A stretch of 12,201 nucleotides of DNA from the NCBI GenBank assembly GCA_021734725.1, contig JAIPIM010000094.1, forward strand, positions 1 through 12,201, written 5' to 3'. Made by a program: the position numbers and the translations under genes. How positions within the stretch are numbered: the first letter of the stretch is position 1; each line of letters opens with the position of its first letter. Shown piece by piece: positions 6,630 through 12,201 of the stretch. The notes beneath the pieces were generated by a model. That model did no database searches and was not told the DNA's origin. It saw only the letters and a list, made by a program, of their open reading frames with translations. Origin of the DNA: Minisyncoccota bacterium (GTDB lineage: Bacteria; Verrucomicrobiota; Lentisphaeria; Oligosphaerales; MVZH01).

Positions 6630-7015
6630 CATACTTCGAACCCGTGAAAGGTGACCGCTTTGACGTCTGCAACCAGGTCGTGGCGAGTCACGTCGATTCG
6701 CTCCCCTCGCAACACAGCCCGGCACTGCACACCTTCGTCCGTGTCCTGGACACTCGCTTCGCGAACACGCAACAGCAAATGCTCCGCGTCCTTCAAATAC
6801 ACGAGTTCCTCCAGAAAGTTGTGCACAACCATTTCAAGAGTGTCTGCCTCCACCGTGATCTCCCGGATAAGAGCAGACTGAACCGAGTCCAGCTCCGTCA
6901 CCGTAGCATTAAGCAATGCGTCGACGGCAGCTTCGATCAATGCCTCCCTGGTGGTGCCCCACGCGCGAAAGGCAACGTCCGCCGTTGCTATGTTGTCGAG
7001 AAATTCGTACGGCAT
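6584..7015 (-). CDS. Archease, activator of RNA ligase RtcB
   Basis: This 143-residue protein has the archease signature throughout: FLDNIATADVAFRAWG near the N-terminus with the metal-binding Asp (D13), NFLEELVYLKDAEHLLL in the middle, DVKAVTFHGFEV, and the conserved C-terminal end WEATVVLDV (D142). Archease lets RtcB perform multiple turnovers by speeding formation of the RtcB-GMP intermediate. The gene is downstream of rtcB on the same strand with a gap of about 106 bases, consistent with a two-gene operon. AGGAG lies nine bases before the ATG. The conserved C-terminal end lies inside the overlap with rlmB, so the overlap is real on the archease side. Confidence 0.9.
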   Translation of the reverse strand: MPYEFLDNIATADVAFRAWGTTREALIEAAVDALLNATVTELDSVQSALIREITVEADTLEMVVHNFLEELVYLKDAEHLLLRVREASVQDTDEGVQCRAVLRGERIDVTRHDLVADVKAVTFHGFEVCQTSRGWEATVVLDV

Positions 7016-7121
7016 AAGACGGCTCTCCTAACGGAAATCTGGAAAATGCTGAATTTCGAATTGCGGAAAACGACATTTCGCACAGGGGCTTTTCAGACTA
7101 CCCATTGCCAAACAACCTCAC

Positions 7122-8579
7122 TTATCCCTTCACATTGCCGATGGGCACGAACCGCACGATGGGCCGGCTGATTCCACTTTTCCTCGCCGCTTCAACCACG
7201 TCGTCGATATTCTTGTACGCTCCCCCGGCTTCTTCGGCAAGCGCCGACATCGAAGCCGCATGCACATAAATCCCGTGCTCCGCCATGGACCGCCGTAACT
7301 CGGTACCGCGAAATTGCTGCTTCGCCTTGCGCCGGCTCATGACACGTCCACTGCCGTGCGCGGTGGTGTAAAACGTATGCGCGCCCGTCTCCACACCGGC
7401 CAGAAGATACGAACCAGTCTCCATACTCCCCCCTATAATAACGGGTTGCCCACTCTCGCGATACATCCCCGGAAGCTCGCTTGCACCAGGAGGAAACGCC
7501 CGGGTCGCTCCCTTCCGATGTATCAGGATCCGGCGCTCATGACCGTCGATCTTCTGAGTCTCAAGCTTCGCGGTATTGTGCGTGACATCGTACACTAGAT
7601 CCATGCCCAGATCCCGCGCACTCTTCCCGAATACCTCCGCAAAAACCTCGCGCAACCGATGCATGATGACCTGGCGATTGGCAAAGGCCATATTGACGGC
7701 ACACGCCATGGCTGCAAAGTAGTCCTGTCCGTGCTTCGACGCGAAAGGCGCACACGCCAGTTGCTTGTCGCAGACATCCAAACCGTATTCCTTGCCCATG
7801 ACCTTGAGGAAGGTTCCGAGATAGTCCGAAGCCACTTGATGGCCGAATCCGCGGCTGCCGCAGTGCACCATCAAAACGACTTGCCCAGGGGTCCCTACTC
7901 CCCATTCAGACGCAACCGCCGGATCCACGATGTTCTCCCGCCTCACCACCTGCAGCTCCAGATAGTGATTACCCGACCCAAGTGTTCCAACCTGATTACG
8001 CCCGCGCTCAATGGCTTTGCGACTGACTTTAGAGGCGTCTGCTTCTTTCATGCATCCCCCATCTTCCGTGCGTTTCAAATCTTCCGGCCAGCCATAGCCA
8101 TGCTCCACGCACCATCGGGCCCCCTTTTCCAACAGTTCGCAAAACTGTTTGTCCGGCAACTGCAAAATACCCGTACGCCCAACCCCGGCTGGTATGCGCT
8201 CAAAAAGACGATCGACCAGCCGGTGCAATCTCGGCTTGACGTCATCAATCGTCAGGTCCGTCCGAACGAGACGCATCCCGCAGTTGATGTCGAACCCGAT
8301 ACCCCCGGGGGAAATCACCCCCTGGTCAGGGTCCATGGCCGCCACCCCACCGATGGGAAACCCATACCCCCAATGACCATCCGGCATGCAACAGGCATAC
8401 TTCACGATCCCGGGCAGCGTCGCCACATTGGTGATCTGCTCGAACACCCCCTCTTCCATGCCGTCCAGAAGCGCCCGCGTCGCGCAAATCCGGGCGGGCA
8501 CACGCATCCCGGACTTGTAGTCCGCGGGAATCTCCCAAACACCGTCACGCACTTGACTGATATCCGGCGATAATGCCAT
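7122..8579 (-). CDS. rtcB: RNA-splicing/repair ligase RtcB
   Basis: This 485-residue protein has RtcB's normal length and all its active-site residues. The manganese ligands are D97 and C100 (GGIGFDINCGMR), H205 (GSGNHYLE), H239 (VHCGSRGFGH) and H334 (YDVTHNTAK). H408 in TTAHGSGRVMSR is the guanylylated histidine. RtcB joins 2',3'-cyclic phosphate or 3'-phosphate ends to 5'-OH ends using GTP; in bacteria the role is usually RNA repair rather than tRNA intron splicing. The start MALSPDIS at 8579 is chosen because GGGAG sits seven bases upstream and the extra 19 upstream residues (from 8636) look non-conserved. Archease follows on the same strand. No RtcR-type regulator is visible in the window. 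Confidence 0.95.
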   Translation of the reverse strand: MALSPDISQVRDGVWEIPADYKSGMRVPARICATRALLDGMEEGVFEQITNVATLPGIVKYACCMPDGHWGYGFPIGGVAAMDPDQGVISPGGIGFDINCGMRLVRTDLTIDDVKPRLHRLVDRLFERIPAGVGRTGILQLPDKQFCELLEKGARWCVEHGYGWPEDLKRTEDGGCMKEADASKVSRKAIERGRNQVGTLGSGNHYLELQVVRRENIVDPAVASEWGVGTPGQVVLMVHCGSRGFGHQVASDYLGTFLKVMGKEYGLDVCDKQLACAPFASKHGQDYFAAMACAVNMAFANRQVIMHRLREVFAEVFGKSARDLGMDLVYDVTHNTAKLETQKIDGHERRILIHRKGATRAFPPGASELPGMYRESGQPVIIGGSMETGSYLLAGVETGAHTFYTTAHGSGRVMSRRKAKQQFRGTELRRSMAEHGIYVHAASMSALAEEAGGAYKNIDDVVEAARKSGISRPIVRFVPIGNVKG

Positions 8580-8641
8580 CTTTATTCTCCCATTTTTACT
8601 ATAACCCGCCCGACAACAGATCGAAACCGGAAACATGGAAC

Positions 8642-8962
8642 TCAGGAAGTTCGCCCGGGTATTTCAGGGATTCCACCAATGCCCGCGAGGAACAGGCCGA
8701 CGTAGAGTTTTGAAACACGGCGATGCTGATAGACTTTTGCGAAAAACGCATACGAGCACCAACCGTCCCCATCGCCAGCCGAGTGGGTGCGGGGGACAGC
8801 ATGGTGGCAGGCATACTCGCGGGGCTTTCCCGCAATGACACGGTCGAAGAAGCCGTCCGCTACGGGGCGGCGGGCAGTGCGGCAGTGATGACATCCGGCA
8901 CCCAACTCTGCTGTCGACATGACGTCGATGAATTATACAACAACGGGTTCGATAACCGATGA
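8642..8962 (+). pseudogene. C-terminal remnant of a PfkB-family sugar kinase
   Basis: One + strand frame holds the C-terminal part of a ribokinase/PfkB-type kinase. It includes IRAPTVPIASRVGAGDSMVAG, with the GAGDS anion-hole and catalytic Asp motif encoded at 8786-8800, then GSAAVMTSGTQLC, ending at a stop at 8960-8962. Upstream in the same frame, FRDSTNAREEQADVEF also resembles kinase sequence, but a TGA at 8711-8713 interrupts it and too few residues separate the two pieces for an intact domain. The ATP/sugar-binding N-terminal two thirds is missing. The likely parent is a 1-phosphofructokinase or 6-phosphofructokinase-2 type enzyme. It directly abuts the rtcB start region, so a deletion probably fused the two. 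Confidence 0.7.
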
Positions 8963-8986
8963 AAAGTCCACACAAGGTGAAAGACC

Positions 8987-9778
8987 ATGCCGGAACTACC
9001 AGACGTAGCAGGATTTCAGGCATACTTTGAAGATCATGCCGTCGGCAACACAATCGAGCATGTGACCGTGCTCGACTCCCGAGTCCTCACTGACGTTACC
9101 CCGCAATCGCTGGGCAAACGACTGCACAACGCACAGGTCACCACAACGAACAGGCACGGCAAGTATCTATTCGTCGGGACATCGGCCGATAACGGATGGC
9201 TGGTGCTGCATTTCGGGATGACCGGTTACCTTGAACATTATCAGGAAAACGAAGACCCGCCGAAGCAGACAAACGTCATCTTTACCTTCACGAACGGCGC
9301 GCATATCGCATACGTAAACCAGCGCAGGCTGGGTGAAGTCACGTGGGCCGACACTGTAGCAACGTTCGTGGAAGCTCGTGAGCTGGGGCCCGACGCCTTG
9401 TCCGACACTCTCTCCCCCAGGCAGTTCGCGGATCGGTTAGCCCATCATCGGGGCATGCTTAAGTCCGCTCTAATGAACCAGTCTATTGTCGCGGGCATGG
9501 GTAACGAATGGGCGGACGAAACGCTCTTCCAGTGTGGCCTGCCCCCAAAAACGTCGCTGGCGAACTTGAAGCCTGACGACTGTGAACAAATCGCCCGGAC
9601 CGCCCAGCGCATCCTGCGCACGGGAATGCGCGCAAGGTGCAAAAGCCGGCCGTTGCCGAAACACTACCTCAACGCCCACCGGCACAAGGACGACAAATGC
9701 CCCAAGTGCGGCACGGACCTGACCACCGTAAAAGTGGCCGGACGCACCACCTTCTACTGCCCGAAATGTCAACAATGA
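8987..9778 (+). CDS. Fpg/Nei-family DNA glycosylase/AP lyase
   Basis: This 263-residue protein starts MPELPDV, so after Met removal Pro is the N-terminal catalytic nucleophile and Glu follows it. The Fpg lysine is K59 (NRHGKYLF), the HFGMTG segment gives H75 and M78 for DNA contact, and GMGNEWADE (171-178) is the helix-two-turn-helix element, where GIGNIYADE is more usual. The C-terminal zinc finger has C238, C241, C258 and C261, with the DNA-binding R253 in GRTTFYCPKC. Such enzymes remove oxidised bases and cut the DNA backbone. PELPDV instead of PELPEV places it outside the classical MutM group, so 8-oxoguanine preference is uncertain. AAGGTGA (8974-8980) precedes the ATG by six bases. It is followed by a 127-base gap. 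Confidence 0.9.
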   Translation: MPELPDVAGFQAYFEDHAVGNTIEHVTVLDSRVLTDVTPQSLGKRLHNAQVTTTNRHGKYLFVGTSADNGWLVLHFGMTGYLEHYQENEDPPKQTNVIFTFTNGAHIAYVNQRRLGEVTWADTVATFVEARELGPDALSDTLSPRQFADRLAHHRGMLKSALMNQSIVAGMGNEWADETLFQCGLPPKTSLANLKPDDCEQIARTAQRILRTGMRARCKSRPLPKHYLNAHRHKDDKCPKCGTDLTTVKVAGRTTFYCPKCQQ

Positions 9779-9905
9779 CGAGACAAACAAAAAACGACAG
9801 ACAGGAAAGACCGCTCCAAAGACGCATTGGCTTCCACACGGAAGAAGAATAAAAACACCGGAAAACGAACTGAAGACTGAAAACTGCGCGAAACGGAAGG
9901 CTGAC

Positions 9906-10910
9906 ATGAAAATAATTATCTACGAAGTCGAAGACTGGGAACGACCGTCGTTCGAAAAGGTGGCGGAAGAAAGCGAACACGAGGTAATATTCGTTCCGCG
10001 GCCGCTGTCCGCGGAAAATGCCGCCGAAAACAGCGACGCCGAGATTATCTCCACATTCATCTACTCGGATCTCGATGCTGAAGTCTTGAATAAGTTCACG
10101 AACGTCAAGCTCATTGCAACGCGTTCCACCGGATACGACCACATCGCAATCGACACCTGTCGTGAACGCGGTATCACAATAACCAATGTGCCGTCCTACG
10201 GCGATAATACTGTGGCTGAACATGTCTTCGGCCTGCTGCTGTCCATCAGCCATAATATTCCACGGGCGATCTATCAAACACGCATGGGCGATTTTTCGCA
10301 GCGTAATCTCCAGGGCTTCGACCTGCAAGGCAAAACGCTGGGCGTCTTCGGCACAGGCAATATCGGTGAACATGTCATACGAATCGCTAAAGGATTCGGA
10401 ATGGAAGTGGCCGCCTATGATGTCAAACCGCGTAAAAAACTCGCCGACGAATTGGGCTTCTGCTACGGTTCCATGGAGGAAGTATTATACGGCTCGCACG
10501 TCATAACGCTGCATGTCCCGGCAACGCCGAAGACACGCCACTTGATCGGCGAACGCGAGTTTAAACTCATGCGCGATGGTGTGGTGCTGATCAATACCGC
10601 CCGCGGAAATATTGTCGACAACGAAGCCCTGCTGCATGCCCTGGCCGACGGCAAGGTGGCCGCCGCGGGACTTGACGTCCTGCCGGAAGAACCAGCCATC
10701 CGCGAGGAGGCTGAGCTGGTACGCTCGGTATTCCGCAAATCACACAACCTCGAGACCTTATTGGTCAATCACATCCTGCTGCGCATGCGCAACGTAATCA
10801 TTACCCCGCACAGCGCGTTCAACACCCGCGAAGCCATCCAGAGGATCATCAATACGACGATCGAAAATATTCAAAGCTTCCTCGAGGGGACCCCCACAAA
10901 CAAGGTCTGA
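9906..10910 (+). CDS. D-isomer-specific 2-hydroxyacid dehydrogenase, D-lactate dehydrogenase-like
   Basis: This 334-residue protein has the normal family length. The NAD-binding motif is GTGNIG (149-154), with an acidic residue at the end of the following strand (AAYDVKP, D172) that favours NAD over NADP. The catalytic triad is R233 (NTARGNIVD), E262 (LPEEPA) and H302 (TPHSAFN). The family reversibly reduces 2-keto acids to D-2-hydroxyacids. The insertion between EEP and TPH (about 264-296, EEAELVRSVFRK...) resembles D-lactate dehydrogenases, so pyruvate/D-lactate is the likeliest substrate; this is an inference. GGAAGG (9895-9900) lies five bases before the ATG. The gene is convergent with the small ORF at 10957-11271. 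It may be read with the upstream glycosylase gene, but no shared function is evident. Confidence 0.9.
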   Translation: MKIIIYEVEDWERPSFEKVAEESEHEVIFVPRPLSAENAAENSDAEIISTFIYSDLDAEVLNKFTNVKLIATRSTGYDHIAIDTCRERGITITNVPSYGDNTVAEHVFGLLLSISHNIPRAIYQTRMGDFSQRNLQGFDLQGKTLGVFGTGNIGEHVIRIAKGFGMEVAAYDVKPRKKLADELGFCYGSMEEVLYGSHVITLHVPATPKTRHLIGEREFKLMRDGVVLINTARGNIVDNEALLHALADGKVAAAGLDVLPEEPAIREEAELVRSVFRKSHNLETLLVNHILLRMRNVIITPHSAFNTREAIQRIINTTIENIQSFLEGTPTNKV

Positions 10911-10924
10911 CCGGAACAGCCTTG
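10901..10924 (+). terminator. Weak hairpin over the dehydrogenase stop codon
   Basis: CAAGGTCTG (10901-10909) pairs with CAGCCTTG (10917-10924) with one bulged T, spanning the TGA stop at 10908-10910. It lies in a 46-base gap between convergent genes, where a terminator is expected, but it has no T-run and may be fortuitous. Confidence 0.2.
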
Positions 10925-10956
10925 CAGGTACCCTCAGATATCGTGATCTGGTGTGC

Positions 10957-11271
10957 TCAGATGAGACCTTGGGACGGAAAACGCCCGCGGCTCTTGACTC
11001 GCGGGAATCGCGAAAACCGCAGAAGCAAGGCCATCAGTCCCGGCTTACTCAACCGCGGATCATTGCATTTCAGGATCTGCGTTTTCCCATTCTCGAACCG
11101 GACACGAACGTTATCGCCACTCTCCAGGACTGTCCCACACAACTCAATTACAAAGCAGTATGTCTCCCCATGCTCGGCGGGGATCATGTTCCGCCGCCGG
11201 CTGGGCGGAAGGCTGCCGGTTTTTGTAACTTCCAGAATCACCCGGTCACCGCGTTTGTAATTAATCGGCAT
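10957..11271 (-). CDS. Small protein of unknown function, coupled to the response regulator
   Basis: This 104-residue frame starts MPINYKRGDRVILEV. The ATG at 11269-11271 lies inside the end of the response-regulator gene, and the two overlap by 11 bases (ATGCCGATTAA), an arrangement typical of translational coupling. The first ~75 residues alternate hydrophobic and charged residues (GDRVILEV, GETYCFVIELCGTVL, GDNVRVRFENGKTQIL), suggesting a small beta-barrel, possibly SH3- or OB-like. The last ~30 residues are basic and low in complexity, and may be an unstructured tail or over-extension after a frameshift. I recognise no family. There is no strong separate ribosome binding site. It is a real gene by position and overlap, but not by homology. 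Confidence 0.5.
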   Translation of the reverse strand: MPINYKRGDRVILEVTKTGSLPPSRRRNMIPAEHGETYCFVIELCGTVLESGDNVRVRFENGKTQILKCNDPRLSKPGLMALLLRFSRFPRVKSRGRFPSQGLI

Positions 11272-11680
11272 AATAACTATCCAGTGCGGCATTCGAAATA
11301 TTCGGACTCACATACATACTTCCTTCCGCCACCGAACGTGCCGCGGCAATCAATTCCCTGCCTGCACAATCTTTCAACACATACCCCGACGCTCCTGCGT
11401 CAAACACCGCACGTACGCATGGAATATTGCGATGAACTGAAAGGCAGAGCACGCGTGTCCGAGGACAACCGGCAACCACTTCCCGCGTGGCATCAATACC
11501 ATTCATCCCGGGCATGGTAATGTCCATGATCACCAGATCGGGATTGAGACGGTGCGCTTCCTGAACCGCACTCGCGCCATCCTCGGCGTACCCCACAACT
11601 TCAATGTCGGCCTGACTTTCAAGAAGAGAACGCAACCCTTCACGAACCACCTCATGATCGTCTGCAAGTAAAACACGCAT
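11261..11680 (-). CDS. Receiver-only response regulator (NarL/FixJ-type REC domain without HTH)
   Basis: This 139-residue protein is a complete receiver domain: acidic pair D7/D8 (LLADDHE), phosphoacceptor D53 (LVIMDITMPGMNG), S81 (LCLSVH) and K103 (YVLKDC). The sequence is that of a NarL/FixJ regulator, including the SPNISNAAL linker that normally leads into a LuxR-type HTH. It stops a few residues later at TAA (11261-11263), so no DNA-binding domain is present. The start MRVLLADDHE is chosen by family alignment; AAAGGA lies 13 bases upstream, slightly far. The gene is downstream of a hybrid kinase on the same strand and overlaps the next small ORF. It may signal by protein contact or relay phosphate; it may also be a truncated former transcription factor. 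Confidence 0.85.
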   Translation of the reverse strand: MRVLLADDHEVVREGLRSLLESQADIEVVGYAEDGASAVQEAHRLNPDLVIMDITMPGMNGIDATREVVAGCPRTRVLCLSVHRNIPCVRAVFDAGASGYVLKDCAGRELIAAARSVAEGSMYVSPNISNAALDSYYAD

Positions 11681-11823
11681 CCCGGTACGGTCGTCCTTTG
11701 AATAGGTACAGCGCTGGAATAAGATACTGTTTTCCGCACATCGTATCACGAACAGGACAACACTTTAAAGGCAGGCCAAAACACCTGCTATCAGAAAAAG
11801 AAGGATGCGAGGGGTTTAAATTC

Positions 11824-11862
11824 CTTACCGGAAACGACGTTACCCTTTGAGTCGGTGGTAAG
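11824..11862 (-). promoter_or_regulatory. Alternative stem segments in the kinase-regulator gap
   Basis: CTTACC (11824-11829) can pair with GGTAAG (11857-11862). Within that interval GTTACCC (11839-11845) can instead pair with GGGTAAC (11874-11880), which also forms the left arm of the hairpin at 11868-11897. The pairings cannot all coexist, an arrangement seen in attenuators. It lies in the 271-base gap upstream of the response regulator. Confidence 0.35.
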
Positions 11863-11867
11863 CGAAT

Positions 11868-11897
11868 GTGACAGGGTAACTTCCGTTAACTTGTCAC
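11868..11897 (-). promoter_or_regulatory. 13-base imperfect hairpin between kinase and regulator genes
   Basis: GTGACAGGGTAAC (11868-11880) pairs with GTTAACTTGTCAC (11885-11897) at 11 of 13 positions, with a four-base loop. It starts 54 bases after the kinase stop codon on that strand. It could be a terminator for the kinase gene, although no T-run follows, or an operator or leader for the regulator. CTTTGAG occurs both inside this area (11845-11851) and just after the hairpin (about 11899-11905). Confidence 0.45.
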
Positions 11898-11951
11898 TCT
11901 TTGAGCCTCAGCCTTCGCGGTAAATAATGCGGACAATAAAGAATCCGGCAC

Positions 11952-12201
11952 TCAGCCGTTCGTCCCCTTCGCCTTCGCTCCACTCGTCTCCCGGACTGCC
12001 CCCAACAGGCACTCGCACGGACCTGACTTCGACAGAAAAACGCCTGCACCAGCATCCTCCATACGCCGCAGGATCTCCGTGTCATCATACACAGATAATC
12101 CAATCACTTTTATATCCGGCCACCGCGCTTTCAACTGTTGTGTTACCGCAATCCCATCCATATCCGGGAGCCCCACATCCATAATGGTTACATCGGGGCG
12201 C
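11952..12201 (-). CDS. C-terminal receiver domain of a hybrid histidine kinase or response regulator (partial)
   Basis: About 83 residues are visible, and the gene continues beyond the right edge. The frame reads RPDVTIMDVGLPDMDG, containing the phosphoacceptor Asp, then VIGLSVYDD with the conserved Ser, and FLSKSGP with the conserved Lys, ending GAVRETSGAKAKGTNG and stop. These are the last two thirds of a receiver domain. The IGLSVYDD...GAGVFLSKSGPCECLLGAVR style is typical of receivers at the C-terminus of PAS-containing hybrid histidine kinases, and no output domain follows. A free-standing receiver protein cannot be excluded without the upstream sequence. It is the likely partner of the regulator at 11261-11680, which lies downstream on the same strand after a 271-base gap. 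Confidence 0.8.
   Translation of the reverse strand, partial: RPDVTIMDVGLPDMDGIAVTQQLKARWPDIKVIGLSVYDDTEILRRMEDAGAGVFLSKSGPCECLLGAVRETSGAKAKGTNG

Noticed and set aside
7659..8573. 304-codon + strand frame antisense to rtcB.
   Set aside because: rtcB on the minus strand has all catalytic residues; the antisense frame is rich in His, Pro and Arg, has no good ribosome binding site, and matches no known fold by eye.
8598..8626. Promoter-like TTTCGA-N17-TATAGT on the minus strand before rtcB.
   Set aside because: The transcription start it predicts falls on the Shine-Dalgarno sequence, leaving almost no leader, and the -35 match is weak.
1..12201. Toxin-antitoxin, phage defence or CRISPR system.
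   Set aside because: The NYN domain could hint at a toxin, but its overlap with rlmB and similarity to Rae1 point to housekeeping RNA metabolism; no antitoxin, nuclease-helicase defence pair or CRISPR-type evenly spaced repeats were found.

Overview
The window is a moderately GC-rich, gene-dense bacterial chromosome segment. No rRNA, tRNA, insertion sequence or CRISPR array could be recognised. The gene set suggests the PVC superphylum, perhaps Kiritimatiellota or Verrucomicrobiota: an Asp-box beta-propeller protein of a kind I associate with Planctomycetes/Verrucomicrobia, a NarL-type receiver next to a kinase with a C-terminal receiver, and intergenic regions rich in short palindromic repeats. 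This assignment is an inference, since no rRNA or marker tree is available.

Layout. (1) 1-1703: REP-like repeats, then an SPFH-domain protein with three C-terminal zinc ribbons (+), then a C-rich minisatellite and another REP-like copy. (2) 1704-2315: a small membrane-anchored protein of unknown function (-). (3) 2316-2933: 618 bases without a gene but with many hairpins. (4) 2934-4049: a sialidase-like beta-propeller protein (+). (5) 4103-8579: an RNA-centred block. On the + strand a coiled-coil protein ending in a Rae1/YacP-like NYN ribonuclease domain overlaps rlmB (23S rRNA 2'-O-methyltransferase). Facing it on the - strand are the RNA ligase rtcB and its activator archease; the archease and rlmB genes overlap tail to tail. 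(6) About 8642-8962: the decayed C-terminal part of a PfkB-family sugar kinase. (7) 8987-10910: an Fpg/Nei-family DNA glycosylase and a D-2-hydroxyacid dehydrogenase (+). (8) 10957-12201 (-): the C-terminus of a hybrid histidine kinase, a receiver-only NarL-type response regulator, and a small ORF whose start overlaps the regulator's stop.

How the genes fit together. The clearest theme is RNA: a putative ribosome-linked endoribonuclease coupled to an rRNA methyltransferase, next to the RtcB/archease ligation pair. The rlmB-yacP pairing also occurs in Firmicutes, so the neighbourhood is partly conserved, but the long coiled-coil extension of the NYN protein is unusual. At the right edge, the kinase and the HTH-less regulator probably form one signalling unit whose output does not require DNA binding by this regulator. 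No wholly new system is obvious. The best leads are the long Rae1-like protein, the receiver-plus-small-ORF pair, and the dense families of intergenic palindromes.
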